Shown: in pieces, positions 39,159 to 47,941 of the stretch
Numbering within the stretch: position 1 is the stretch's first letter
Layout of the letters: every line of letters begins with the position of its first letter
NCBI RefSeq assembly: GCF_000613805.1
Contig: NZ_BAJR01000011.1
Coordinates: 1 to 64,000 of the forward strand
Reading direction: 5' to 3'
DNA length: 64,000 nucleotides
From: Phocaeicola paurosaccharolyticus JCM 15092
GTDB lineage: Bacteria > Bacteroidota > Bacteroidia > Bacteroidales > Bacteroidaceae
Notes under the pieces: generated by a model
The model's input: only the letters and a program-made list of their open reading frames with translations
What the model was told of the DNA's origin: nothing
Database searches by the model: none
Program-made: the position numbers and the translations under genes

Positions 39159-39280
39159 ATAAATTTATCCCGTCCTAAAATAGCGTTACACAAAAAAGTA
39201 ACGTAAATGAAAACAGATGAACATGAGTACGTTAAGCGTATTCAAAAAGATTATTCAGAAGGATCAGAACTTTTAGAGTA

Positions 39281-39435
39281 GTATCTGTAATTCTATCGTT
39301 GGATTATCTCTCTTCAAGTATAGTCTGTATCTCTCAGAGGGAAATCTCTTCGAGTAGGGTTGTAATTCTGTTAGCGGGCTATATCTCTTAAAGTATAGTC
39401 TGTAGTTCTCTCAGAGAGTTATATCTCTTCGAGTA
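39281..39435. repeat. degenerate tandem repeat, 36-40-bp unit, at 3' end of wecB
   Basis: Four units occur: 39281-39320, 39321-39356, 39357-39395 and 39396-39435. Each begins with a form of TAGTCTGTAATTCT and ends with a form of ATCTCTTCGAGTA. The last unit contains the wecB stop codon (39419-39421) and its final codons, and a partial fifth unit (GAATCTGTACTATTCT) continues into wecB coding sequence. Read on the minus strand, the wecB end is the first unit of the array. Confidence 0.7.
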
Positions 39436-40504
39436 GAATCTGTACTATTCTTTCAGATGTTCTACCATCCCATCTTTCAGGTAGTGTACTGTTTTTCCAT
39501 TCACCTTTTGCAATCTTCTCCATGCTCTCCTTTATTCTGCTGTAATCTTCACCAATCAAAAGGTTAGTACCACTTGTCACTGTTTCATTATGTTCGGTGT
39601 AATTGTCGAGTGTGATACATGGAACATTCATGAAAGTAGCCTCTTCGGCAATGTTACCTGAATCTGTAACTATAGCTGATGCATTCTTTGCAGCATATAT
39701 GAACGATAAGTATGACTGAGGTTGTATAATTAATAGTCTGTCCGACTTTAAGCCGAGGCTCTCAATTTTACTCTTTACATATGAATGTAGTGGAGCTACT
39801 ATCTTTTTTGAAGATGAGTTTATTATAGTATTTATAATTTCCTTCAGTTTCTCGTCATTATTGATAATATCTCTTTTGTTCAGTGTAAGCAGAACATAAT
39901 CATTCTCTTTTATTCCAAGAATGTCGAAATTAACCGGACGGGTAATATTTGGAAGAGATAGACGTAGTGTATCTATAAGTATGTTGCCTACAAAATAGAT
40001 ATTATTTATATCAGTACCTGTATTGCTTAGGTTTCTGTTAGCATCCATTCCTGCTGTGAAGAGTATATCGGATAGACCGTCAATAATCATTCTGTTTACC
40101 TCTTTAGGTTTGTTCATATCGAATGATCTTATACCTGCTACCAGATGCACCACTTTAATTCCTTTCTTCTTTGCTACAAGAGAGCAAGCCATGGTAGGAG
40201 TGAAGTCATCTACAACAATTACAGCATTTGCAGGATGTTTGTCAAGTTCATCTGCAAACGCAACAATAATGTCAGCGGTTCTTTTAAAGAAGTTATCGCT
40301 TTCAACCTCTAGGTATGAATCAGGTGGAGTTAAGTTAAGGTCGGAAAAGAGAGATGGTTCTATGCTTGTATCGTTTTTACTTCCTGTATATACAAGTCTG
40401 TACGAAATCTCTTTCCCTGCTTCTGAAGCGCTTTTAATTGCCCTTGCCAATGGAGCGATTTTCATAAAATTAGGGCGAGCACCGGCAATGATTGTAATTT
40501 TCAT
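39419..40504 (-). CDS. wecB: UDP-N-acetylglucosamine 2-epimerase (non-hydrolysing)
   Basis: This cytoplasmic enzyme of 361 residues converts UDP-GlcNAc to UDP-ManNAc for surface polysaccharides. The N-terminus MKITIIAGARPNFMKIAPLA is typical, with HLVAGIRSFDMNKPKEVNR in the middle and TDSGNIAEEATFMNVPCITL near residue 280. A start three codons upstream is possible, but the ATG at 40504 gives the usual N-terminus. The last codons (VQILLEEI and stop) lie inside a tandem repeat that continues downstream. No other polysaccharide genes are adjacent. Confidence 0.92.
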   Translation of the reverse strand: MKITIIAGARPNFMKIAPLARAIKSASEAGKEISYRLVYTGSKNDTSIEPSLFSDLNLTPPDSYLEVESDNFFKRTADIIVAFADELDKHPANAVIVVDDFTPTMACSLVAKKKGIKVVHLVAGIRSFDMNKPKEVNRMIIDGLSDILFTAGMDANRNLSNTGTDINNIYFVGNILIDTLRLSLPNITRPVNFDILGIKENDYVLLTLNKRDIINNDEKLKEIINTIINSSSKKIVAPLHSYVKSKIESLGLKSDRLLIIQPQSYLSFIYAAKNASAIVTDSGNIAEEATFMNVPCITLDNYTEHNETVTSGTNLLIGEDYSRIKESMEKIAKGEWKNSTLPERWDGRTSERIVQILLEEI

Positions 40505-40581
40505 TCTTATCAAATATTTCTTAATACAAAATTAGGCTTTATTCTCGAATTAATTAGTTTCTTTGCCTCAAATTTTAATTA

Positions 40582-41193
40582 ATGATTACATTCGTTCAAA
40601 TACTAGATTTTATAGGTACCTTTGCCTTTGCTATCAGTGGCATTCGGCTAGCTTCAGCCAAACATTTTGATTGGTTTGGTGCCTATGTTGTAGGTCTTGC
40701 TACAGCAATTGGAGGTGGAACTCTTCGTGATTTATTACTTAATGTAACTCCAGCCTGGATGGAGAATCCTATTTACCTTATATGTACAGCTCTTGCGCTG
40801 GTTTGGGTTATACTTTTTGGTAAGCTTCTAATTCATATGCACAATACCTTCTTTATATTCGACAGTATCGGTTTATCTCTTTTCACCGTTGTCGGAGTAG
40901 GTAAATCTATTGCACTAGGATATCCATTTTGGGTAGCAATTATTATGGGTAGTATAACAGGTGCGGCAGGTGGTGTAATAAGAGATGTCTTCATAAATGA
41001 AATACCATTGATTTTCAGAAAAGAGATTTATGCTGTGGCATGTGTCATCGGAGGACTAATCTATTTCGGTTGTGATTTGATTGGTCTCGACTCATATATT
41101 TGTCAAATATTGGGAGGTAGTTCTGTTTTTATAACTCGCATATTGGCTGTGAAATATCGTATCTGTTTACCTACCTTAAAGGGTATTGAGTAA
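40582..41193 (+). CDS. TRIC/YicG-type (UPF0126) membrane channel protein
   Basis: This protein of 203 residues has about seven membrane helices and the duplicated glycine-rich motif of the family: ATAIGGGTLRDLLLN near residue 40 and SITGAAGGVIRDVFINE near residue 127. Bacterial relatives of trimeric intracellular cation channels conduct monovalent cations; the role in this cell is unknown. It is divergent from wecB and has no operon partner. A tandem repeat begins 22 bases after its stop. Confidence 0.88.
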   Translation: MITFVQILDFIGTFAFAISGIRLASAKHFDWFGAYVVGLATAIGGGTLRDLLLNVTPAWMENPIYLICTALALVWVILFGKLLIHMHNTFFIFDSIGLSLFTVVGVGKSIALGYPFWVAIIMGSITGAAGGVIRDVFINEIPLIFRKEIYAVACVIGGLIYFGCDLIGLDSYICQILGGSSVFITRILAVKYRICLPTLKGIE

Positions 41194-41214
41194 GATTAAA
41201 TGAAAATAAGAACA

Positions 41215-41390
41215 CCATTTTATCGTTTACTGGCAGGATATCTCTACAGATAGACCAGGTCTTCAGTAGACTCGATAAAGCCTATATTATTACGAAACAG
41301 ATATTGTACAGCCATTTTATCGTTTATCGACCAAGTATCTCAGCTGACTCAGCAAAGCCTTTATTATTTATAAAAAATATTATTGAGCAC
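41215..41390. repeat. degenerate direct repeat, about 97-bp unit
   Basis: Two copies start CCATTTTATCGTTTA at 41215 and 41312. Both continue through GACCA-GT, GACTC and AAAGCCT-TATTATT segments; the second copy is shorter by about 18 bases. The tract fills the gap between the TRIC gene and the 3' end of mtgA. Confidence 0.6.
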
Positions 41391-42130
41391 TTAGGAGGGT
41401 AAATAAAGAAAAATAGAGATTATATTATTAATCTCTATTTTTTCTGTCTCTTTTGGGAATTTAGGCATAAGCCTCATCAGTCTCATTATCTTCTTCTGTC
41501 GTCTATACATATATGAAGATGGATTGCCTGAGTTAAATCTTATCGGATTAGGAAGCTGGCTGCAATAAGTGCCGATTCCCCTCTGGTGAGGTCGATTGCA
41601 TCTTTATCGAAATGAGCTTTTGCCACAGCCTGTGCCCCATATATACCATTTCCCATCTCTATGGAGTTTAGGTATACCTCCATTATTCTCTCTTTGCTCC
41701 AAAAGAGTTCAATTAAGCATGTGAAGTAGACTTCGAATCCTTTTCTTACCCATGATGATTGAGGCCAGAGGAATATATTTTTGGCTGTCTGCTGGCTAAT
41801 AGTGCTAGCTCCGTGAGGCTTTTTGCGCTTACTGTTTTCCTTCATCGCTTTGTTTATTGCATCAAAGTCAAATCCCGAGTGCTCTGCGAATCTATTGTCT
41901 TCGGATGCAATGACAGCCATAGGCAGGTGTCTGGAAATCTTCTCTTTCGGTACCCATGTATGTTTCCATATCACATCTTCTCCTTTAGTTATCTGCTGTG
42001 CAGTTCTTATAAACATGAGAGGTGTGAAATATACAGGGATGAATCTAAGTAGTATAACCGATAAGATAGTAGATGCAAAGAAAAATATAATAATATTTCT
42101 AATCCACCTTAAGGCTTTATTCTTTATCAT
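41391..42130 (-). pseudogene. mtgA: monofunctional peptidoglycan transglycosylase with 3' frameshift
   Basis: This GT51 enzyme polymerises lipid II glycan. It has an N-terminal membrane segment ([16 protein letters not shown]), the catalytic glutamate in [15 protein letters not shown] and [17 protein letters not shown]. The frame as sequenced stops at 41540 after [10 protein letters not shown] (196 residues). One missing base near 41551-41558 explains this: with it restored the frame continues as [20 protein letters not shown], the conserved GT51 ending, to a stop at 41391-41393. A C lost from a CC pair is one possibility. The catalytic part is intact, so the shortened product might still work. 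Sequencing error is possible. Confidence 0.8.
41409..41442. terminator. hairpin at the end of mtgA
   Basis: A perfect 14-bp stem, AAAAATAGAGATTA (41409-41422) and TAATCTCTATTTTT (41429-41442), has T runs on both strands. It lies inside the last codons of the repaired mtgA frame and can serve mtgA or the TRIC gene. Confidence 0.7.
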
Positions 42131-42154
42131 AGAAATCTGGTTGCGTATTAATAT

Positions 42155-42195
42155 AATTCACTCAATGTCACACATAAGCAGACATTGAGTGAATT
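42155..42195. terminator. hairpin after OmpA-family gene
   Basis: A 15-bp stem, AATTCACTCAATGTC (42155-42169) and GACATTGAGTGAATT (42181-42195), has an 11-base loop. There is no long T run, so termination strength is uncertain. Confidence 0.6.
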
Positions 42196-42222
42196 TAAAT
42201 AGAATAAGTTTATTCTTAAGGA

Positions 42223-42900
42223 TTATAGATTACCAGCTTCAGCTTGTTTAATCATATCCTTACTTGCATACATGTAGACCTCAACACGTCTGTTCTGAGC
42301 AGCAGTAAGAGCGTCGTCATATTGGCTGAAGCCTAAACCTTTAGTCTCTTTAATCTGAGTAGAACTTACTCCTTGTTGTATAAGGAAATTCTGTACAGCA
42401 TCTGCGCGGTTTGTAGAAACTTTCAAGTTAGCTTCCTGAGTACCTACTTTATCAGTATGACCCATGATAGCGATATCCATAGTTGGATTCTGTTTCATTA
42501 TAGCAGCAAACTTAGTAAGAGAGTTCTGAGCTTGAGTGCTTAGTGCTGCAGAGTTGAATCCGAAAAGAATTCCTGAGTCAAAAGTAACTTTTACAGCCTG
42601 AAGACCATTGCTGTCAGTAATCTGCTCAACCTGAGCTCCATTAATCTGAGCAGCTTCAGCTGCAGCTTTATCCATTTTTTTACCGATCAAAACGCCAGCT
42701 CCGGTGCCAACTGCTGCACCAACAGCAGCACCGATAGCAGCTCCTTTACCATGACCTACAAGACCACCAACTATAGCTCCCAAGGCAGCGCCACCGCCAC
42801 CACCGATTATGCCACCTTTAGCAGTGTTACTCATGTTTCCACATCCGCTAAATACAATTCCTGTGCAAAGGCACAATACTAAAATCTTAGTTTTTTTCAT
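42223..42900 (-). CDS. OmpA-family lipoprotein with glycine zipper
   Basis: This protein of 225 residues has a lipobox (IVFSGC), a glycine-zipper region (GGIIGGGGGAALGAIVGGLV and GAAVGAAVGTGAGVLIG, about residues 29-75) that may insert in membrane, and a C-terminal OmpA/MotB domain with NSAALSTQAQNSLTKFA, MGHTDKVGTQEANLKVS and NRRVEVYM, which binds peptidoglycan. It should tether the outer membrane to the wall. The start at 42900 gives a standard signal peptide. It follows the MATE transporter gene by 38 bases. Confidence 0.9.
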   Translation of the reverse strand: MKKTKILVLCLCTGIVFSGCGNMSNTAKGGIIGGGGGAALGAIVGGLVGHGKGAAIGAAVGAAVGTGAGVLIGKKMDKAAAEAAQINGAQVEQITDSNGLQAVKVTFDSGILFGFNSAALSTQAQNSLTKFAAIMKQNPTMDIAIMGHTDKVGTQEANLKVSTNRADAVQNFLIQQGVSSTQIKETKGLGFSQYDDALTAAQNRRVEVYMYASKDMIKQAEAGNL

Positions 42901-42938
42901 ATTAAAAATTTTAAAAAGAAACATCGTTAAAAGTTTGT

Positions 42939-44288
42939 CTAAGCAAACTGATCCCTAATATATAGTTTTTTTCTAATTAAATATAGCCAGATAATACAAA
43001 TTATACCTTTCATTATACTTGTAATGGATATACTCCACCAAATTCCGTCTAGTCCCATTCCCAAAGAGATAAGAAAAATTGAGAGTGGTATTCTGAAATA
43101 GTTGCATCCTATGCTTATTATAGCTGGTGGCAAACTCCTTCCCACGCCATAAAACATACCTTGTGTAGTTATCTCAATCATCATGAATATCTGTGAATAA
43201 CCATCGATTGTCAGATACCTTCCACCAGTAGTGTATGCCTCTGCCTCTGGCACAAATATAGAAAATATTTCATTTCCATAAAATATAAATGCAAAAGATG
43301 ATAAGAGTCCAAAAAAAGAGGCTAAACCTATGGTTATTTTAAACGCTTTTGTAATACGATTCTTTTTTCCGGCAGCATAATTTTGTGCCACAAACGAGCT
43401 TAGTGCAGAAGAGAATCCTTGAGAGGTATTCCAAGATACAGCTTCTATCTGTCCTCCAGTGGTAAGTGTCATCAGTCCCAGGTGTCCTCCTTGAGCGGAT
43501 GCGCTCTTGCCTAAGATGATGTTTACAAAGGCAAATAGGGTGTTGAGCAGAGCTACAGGAACTCCCAACTTAAGTATCTTTTTGGTATATTCCTTTTTTA
43601 ATGAAACAATAAATGGTATTCCATTGAACAGTGCTTTCTTGAACTTCAACTTATATACGAAAAGTATGAAGACTGTGAATTGCGCTATCCATGTTGCTAT
43701 TGCAGCTCCGTTGGTTCCCATATGGAATACGAAAATAAAAAGAGGGTCGAGGACCATGTTCATAATCAGCCCTACACCATTTATATAAAATGGCACAATA
43801 GTCCTTCCGCATGCATTAAAAATACCTGAGAAGGCAGCCGACATGAAGACAAAAGGAAGAGCAGTAGATATGATCTTAAGATAGTTTACTGCATTAAATG
43901 TTATACTGTCACTAAGACCATATAAGCTTATTATACTTCTGGAAAAGCTGAAGAATATAATTCCCAGTATGATTGATAAAATAAAAGATATGGTGATATT
44001 GTGCGAAGCAAAGTTACGTGCCATTTTAGCATCTTGCATTCCAACAGAGTGACCTACGCTGACTTCGGATCCTACTTTATTGAGAAGAGCGATAGATGAA
44101 GCCATCCATGTAAGAATGCCTACAGAGCCTACGGCTGCGACTGATTCGCTGCCAAGTCTGCCAACCCATGCCATGTCGGTAAGGTTGTATGCCATCTGTA
44201 CAAAAGAGGTTCCCATAATGGGGATAGCCAAGTTATACAGTTGCCTTAAGATAGGCCCTTGTGTAAGATCTTTTGCTCCTGAAATCAT
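42939..44288 (-). CDS. MATE family efflux transporter
   Basis: This inner-membrane antiporter of 449 residues has about 12 helices in two similar halves. The N-terminus MISGAKDLTQGPILRQLYNL and NLTDMAWVGRLGSESVAAVG are typical of DinF/NorM-like MATE proteins. In-frame codons extend upstream to 44384 into the glyA terminator and glyA stop region, so the ATG at 44288 is chosen. The substrate is unknown; relatives export cationic drugs in exchange for Na+ or H+. A terminator separates it from glyA, so it may have its own weak promoter. Confidence 0.9.
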   Translation of the reverse strand: MISGAKDLTQGPILRQLYNLAIPIMGTSFVQMAYNLTDMAWVGRLGSESVAAVGSVGILTWMASSIALLNKVGSEVSVGHSVGMQDAKMARNFASHNITISFILSIILGIIFFSFSRSIISLYGLSDSITFNAVNYLKIISTALPFVFMSAAFSGIFNACGRTIVPFYINGVGLIMNMVLDPLFIFVFHMGTNGAAIATWIAQFTVFILFVYKLKFKKALFNGIPFIVSLKKEYTKKILKLGVPVALLNTLFAFVNIILGKSASAQGGHLGLMTLTTGGQIEAVSWNTSQGFSSALSSFVAQNYAAGKKNRITKAFKITIGLASFFGLLSSFAFIFYGNEIFSIFVPEAEAYTTGGRYLTIDGYSQIFMMIEITTQGMFYGVGRSLPPAIISIGCNYFRIPLSIFLISLGMGLDGIWWSISITSIMKGIICIIWLYLIRKKLYIRDQFA

Positions 44289-44312
44289 ATCTCTCTTGGA
44301 AATGGTAGTAAA

Positions 44313-44352
44313 AATAAAAAAATAAAGGTGTAGAATAATATTCTGCACCTTT
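44313..44352 (-). terminator. terminator after glyA
   Basis: AAAGGTGTAGAATA (44324-44337) and TATTCTGCACCTTT (44339-44352) pair with one G-U. On the minus strand the stem is followed by ATTTTTTTATTTTT. Confidence 0.8.
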
Positions 44353-44373
44353 ATAATGAAAATATTGTTTTGA

Positions 44374-45654
44374 TTAATATGCAAACAATGGGTATTTCTT
44401 CATTGTCTCGTTCACTCTTTTGCGAACTTGAGCAATAACCTCTTCGTTTTCTACATTTGACAGAACTGTCTCTATCATCTCAGCAATTTCAAGCATGAAT
44501 TCCTCTTTTGCACCACGAGTAGTGATAGCAGGAGTTCCCAAACGTATACCTGATGTCTGGAAGGCAGAGCGAGAGTCGAATGGCACCATGTTCTTGTTTA
44601 CTGTGATATCAGCTGAAACAAGAGCTTTCTCTGCTACCTTACCGGTAAGATCTGGATATTTTGAGCGAAGGTCAACAAGCATTGAGTGGTTGTCTGTACC
44701 TCCTGAAACGATAGTGAATCCTCTGTCGATAAGTGCTTGAGCTAAAGCAGCAGCATTTTTCTGTACCTGTCTTTGGTATTCTTTGAATTCAGGTTGCAGA
44801 CACTCACCGAAAGCAACAGCTTTAGCAGCAATAACATGTTCCAAAGGACCACCTTGGATACCTGGGAATACAGCAGAGTCAAGAAGCTGTGACATCATCT
44901 TTATCTCACCCTTAGGAGTTGTCTTGCCCCATGGGTTAGGGAAGTCTTTACCCATAAGGATAACGCCACCTCTAGGACCACGAAGGGTTTTGTGAGTTGT
45001 TGATGTAACGATATGAGCATATTTCAATGGGTTGTCAAGAAGACCGGCTGCGATAAGACCAGCAGGATGAGCCATGTCAACCATCAAGATAGCACCTACC
45101 TTGTCAGCGATTTCTCTCATTCTCTTGTAGTCCCACTCACGTGAATAAGCTGAACCACCACCGATGATCATCTTTGGTTTCTCACGAAGAGCAACTTCTT
45201 CCATCTGTTCGTAGTCAACTCGTCCAGTCTCTTTATTCAAATTATATTCGCAGGGAGTATATATTATACCTGAAGTATTAACTAATGATCCATGAGAGAG
45301 ATGACCACCATGAGCAAGGTTTAATCCCATGAATTTGTCGCCTGGGTTAAGTACTGCCAAGAAGACAGCTGCATTTGCCTGAGCTCCTGAGTGTGGCTGT
45401 ACGTTAGCCCATTCAGCACCGAATACCTCTTTAAGTCTGTCGATAGCTATTTGTTCGCTCTGGTCTACTACTTCACAGCCTCCATAATAACGCTTGCCAG
45501 GATAACCTTCTGCATACTTGTTAGTAAGGCATGTGCCCATAGCTTGCATAACCTGATCGCTAACAAAATTTTCTGATGCGATCAACTCAATTCCTTTAAG
45601 CTGTCTTTGATGTTCTTTTTCGATAATGTCGAAAATCAAATCGTCTCTTTTCAT
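44374..45654 (-). CDS. glyA: serine hydroxymethyltransferase
   Basis: This PLP enzyme of 426 residues converts serine and tetrahydrofolate to glycine and methylene-tetrahydrofolate. Visible segments are [21 protein letters not shown], the PLP lysine in [14 protein letters not shown] near residue 230 and [14 protein letters not shown]. The start at 45654 gives [19 protein letters not shown]; a longer frame to 45702 touches the -7 element at 45702-45709 and is rejected. It is a single gene with its own promoter and terminator. Confidence 0.95.
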   Translation of the reverse strand: MKRDDLIFDIIEKEHQRQLKGIELIASENFVSDQVMQAMGTCLTNKYAEGYPGKRYYGGCEVVDQSEQIAIDRLKEVFGAEWANVQPHSGAQANAAVFLAVLNPGDKFMGLNLAHGGHLSHGSLVNTSGIIYTPCEYNLNKETGRVDYEQMEEVALREKPKMIIGGGSAYSREWDYKRMREIADKVGAILMVDMAHPAGLIAAGLLDNPLKYAHIVTSTTHKTLRGPRGGVILMGKDFPNPWGKTTPKGEIKMMSQLLDSAVFPGIQGGPLEHVIAAKAVAFGECLQPEFKEYQRQVQKNAAALAQALIDRGFTIVSGGTDNHSMLVDLRSKYPDLTGKVAEKALVSADITVNKNMVPFDSRSAFQTSGIRLGTPAITTRGAKEEFMLEIAEMIETVLSNVENEEVIAQVRKRVNETMKKYPLFAY

Positions 45655-45701
45655 TTGTATTAATAATTTGGAAGTTATTTGTGTTACCAATTTTGAGCTC
45701 A

Positions 45702-45709
45702 CAAAATTA
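45702..45709 (-). promoter_or_regulatory. -7 promoter element of glyA
   Basis: The complement reads TAATTTTG, matching TAnnTTTG, 47 bases upstream of the ATG at 45654. It excludes the longer start. Confidence 0.55.
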
Positions 45710-45797
45710 GTTATATTATATTACAAAAGAAACAAAAGTTTATAAAAACGATAAAAATGGTGTTATTTTATTGCACAATATCGCTTCTTTGTAATAA

Positions 45798-46364
45798 TTA
45801 TTTCTTTTTCTCAACTGACCATCCGAACTTTCCTATCTTTTCGCCAAGATTGTAGTAAGCTCCGTGAACATATACCAGCGGATTTGTCTCTGCCAGATTG
45901 AGTTTACCTGTCTCTTTATCAATGTATCTGCTGTCGGCTTTAACATTGACAACTTCGGCAATAAACATGTCGTGTGAACCTAAAGAAATAATCTCCTTAA
46001 CCTTGCATTCTATGCAGAGAGGAGATTCCTTGATGATAGGAGCGCTTACAATCTTACCTTTCTCAGGAGTAAGATTCATCTCTTTAAACTTATCGTAATC
46101 TTTTCCTGATCGTACGCCACACCAGTCCGTTGCATATGCCATATCTTTTGTTGTCAGATTAAGCACGAACTCCATATTCTTTTTTAAAATAGGGTATGAG
46201 TATCTCTCTGGACGAACAGATATATAACACATTGCCGGATTTGTACAGATTGTACCCACCCATGAGACAGTTAGAATATTATACTCCTCTTCGCAGCTAC
46301 CACAACTCACAAGAATGGCAGGAAGCGGGTATATCATCGTACCTGGTTTCCAGTCTTCTTTCAT
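45798..46364 (-). CDS. flavin reductase-like (FMN-binding split barrel) protein
   Basis: This protein of 188 residues matches the flavin-reductase-like domain: YPLPAILVSCG at the N-terminus, YNILTVSWVGTICTNPAMCYISVRPERYS and FVLNLTTKDMAYATDWCG. Family members bind FMN and supply reduced flavin or act as small oxidoreductases. It lies 6 bases behind pyrI in the pyrBI operon, but a direct role in pyrimidine synthesis is not known. Cytoplasmic. Confidence 0.85.
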   Translation of the reverse strand: MKEDWKPGTMIYPLPAILVSCGSCEEEYNILTVSWVGTICTNPAMCYISVRPERYSYPILKKNMEFVLNLTTKDMAYATDWCGVRSGKDYDKFKEMNLTPEKGKIVSAPIIKESPLCIECKVKEIISLGSHDMFIAEVVNVKADSRYIDKETGKLNLAETNPLVYVHGAYYNLGEKIGKFGWSVEKKK

Positions 46365-46370
46365 ATATTA

Positions 46371-46832
46371 TTATATTGTTTTTATTGAATCCTTATTTTG
46401 TTCCTTCTCACAATAGTGACATTTCAAAATACCATTTTCTTTATCAACTACATGGAAGTGTGTTTTCATAGGCTCGTTGTTGGTAATGCATTTTGGATTG
46501 TTGCATCTTACTATGCCCATAAGTTCATCGGGTAGCTGAACCTCTTTCTTCTCAACAACTTCATAATCCTGAATTATATTAAGGCGAATATTTGAGGCCA
46601 CAACCGATAACTGGTTTATCTCTTCATCAGTAAAATATCTGTCTGCTACCTTTATGATACCTTTTTTCCCAAGTTTTTTACTTGGCAGGTTATTTCCTAT
46701 TGTTATGTTCAAGTCGGAATTCTGCAGTCTCAGAAGAGATACCACAGTAAACAGTTTGTCTGAAGGTATATGATCGATTACAGTTCCGTTCTCAAGGGCT
46801 GCAACCTGTAGGGCTTGTTTCTTTTCACTCAT
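46371..46832 (-). CDS. pyrI: aspartate carbamoyltransferase regulatory chain
   Basis: This protein of 153 residues is the nucleotide-binding regulatory subunit of ATCase and lets the end products CTP and ATP tune the enzyme. The N-terminal effector domain includes [15 protein letters not shown]. The C-terminal zinc domain has four cysteines in CNNPKC and CHYC. The start at 46832 lies 7 bases behind pyrB; the longer frame would overlap pyrB and lacks family support. Confidence 0.93.
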   Translation of the reverse strand: MSEKKQALQVAALENGTVIDHIPSDKLFTVVSLLRLQNSDLNITIGNNLPSKKLGKKGIIKVADRYFTDEEINQLSVVASNIRLNIIQDYEVVEKKEVQLPDELMGIVRCNNPKCITNNEPMKTHFHVVDKENGILKCHYCEKEQNKDSIKTI

Positions 46833-46839
46833 AGCTATC

Positions 46840-47781
46840 TTATTTTTTACCGTCTTCAATAATGTCATCAAGAGTAATTCCCAGTACGTCGCACAGTATT
46901 GCCTGGCGAGCATATAGTCCGTTCAGCGCCTGCTGGAAATAGTATGCTTTAGGGCTCTCATCAACATCGTAAGATATTTCGTTTACTCTTGGTAGTGGAT
47001 GAAGTATTCTCAAGTTTGACTTGGTGAGGCGTAGCATATCATATCTTAGAATATATGCATCTTTCACTCTCTCATACTCCATAAGGTCTGTGAATCTCTC
47101 TCTCTGAACTCGAGTCATGTAAAGTATGTCGGCATCTTTTATAGTCTCCTCGTTGAAGTCTGTATGTTCGACATATTTAATATTGTTTTTCTTGCAATAA
47201 TCTTTATACTCATCCGGCATCTTAAGCTCATCTGGAGCGATGAAATGGAATGTTGGGTTGAAGTGGCGCATTGCCATTAGGAGAGAATGCACTGTTCGAC
47301 CATATTTTAAATCGCCCACCATGTAGATGTTCAGATTGTCGAGTGTACCCTGAGTTTTTAATATGGAATAGAGGTCAAGCATTGTCTGTGAAGGGTGTTG
47401 GTTGGCACCGTCACCGGCATTTACTATAGGTATAGGAGCCACTTCACTGGCATAACGTGCTGCACCTTCCAGATGATGGCGCATTACAATGATATCTGCA
47501 TAATTGCTTACCATCATAATGGTGTCCTTGAGTGTCTCACCTTTTGAGGAACTTGTTGCCTTTGGGTCGGAGAAACCAATTACCCTTGCACCTAATCTGT
47601 TCGCAGCAGTCTCAAAGCTGAGTCTCGTGCGAGTAGAGGGTTCAAAGAATAGTGTTGCAACTACCTTTCCGTCAAGTATCTTTCGGTTAGGTTTCTTCTC
47701 AAATTCTTTTGCCATTTCCAGCATGTAAAGGATTTTCTCTTTACTATGCTCGGCAATTGTGACTAAGCTTCTATTTTCCAT
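46840..47781 (-). CDS. pyrB: aspartate carbamoyltransferase catalytic chain
   Basis: This 313-residue catalytic subunit joins carbamoyl phosphate and aspartate, the committed step of pyrimidine synthesis. The carbamoyl phosphate motif [12 protein letters not shown] and the aspartate-side [10 protein letters not shown] are intact. It is the first gene of pyrB-pyrI-flavin reductase-like, behind the -7 element at 47817-47824. With pyrG and prs it forms the window's nucleotide set. Confidence 0.95.
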   Translation of the reverse strand: MENRSLVTIAEHSKEKILYMLEMAKEFEKKPNRKILDGKVVATLFFEPSTRTRLSFETAANRLGARVIGFSDPKATSSSKGETLKDTIMMVSNYADIIVMRHHLEGAARYASEVAPIPIVNAGDGANQHPSQTMLDLYSILKTQGTLDNLNIYMVGDLKYGRTVHSLLMAMRHFNPTFHFIAPDELKMPDEYKDYCKKNNIKYVEHTDFNEETIKDADILYMTRVQRERFTDLMEYERVKDAYILRYDMLRLTKSNLRILHPLPRVNEISYDVDESPKAYYFQQALNGLYARQAILCDVLGITLDDIIEDGKK

Positions 47782-47816
47782 ATTGTCGATATTTACATAT
47801 TTACAGCTACGGAGTT

Positions 47817-47824
47817 CAAAGGTA
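47817..47824 (-). promoter_or_regulatory. -7 promoter element of pyrBI operon
   Basis: The complement reads TACCTTTG, matching TAnnTTTG, 35 bases upstream of the pyrB start codon. Confidence 0.5.
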
Positions 47825-47886
47825 TGAAAAAAAATAAATTATTTCTGTCGTATAATATATTTAGTTGAACTTTGTTATAAACTTAT

Positions 47887-47915
47887 TGAATGTGAAAGTT
47901 TTTTCTCTACATTTG
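47887..47915 (+). promoter_or_regulatory. promoter of PBP1A gene
   Basis: TACATTTG (47908-47915) matches TAnnTTTG, with TTG at 47885-47887 as a possible -33 element 20 bases upstream. The start codon follows at 47942. Confidence 0.5.
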
Positions 47916-47941
47916 CATTTGCAAATACTGAATTTTAAAGG

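Noticed and set aside
39171-39280. Additional gene between DUF3078 and wecB
   Set aside because: No frame of useful length or similarity; the area merges into the tandem repeat.
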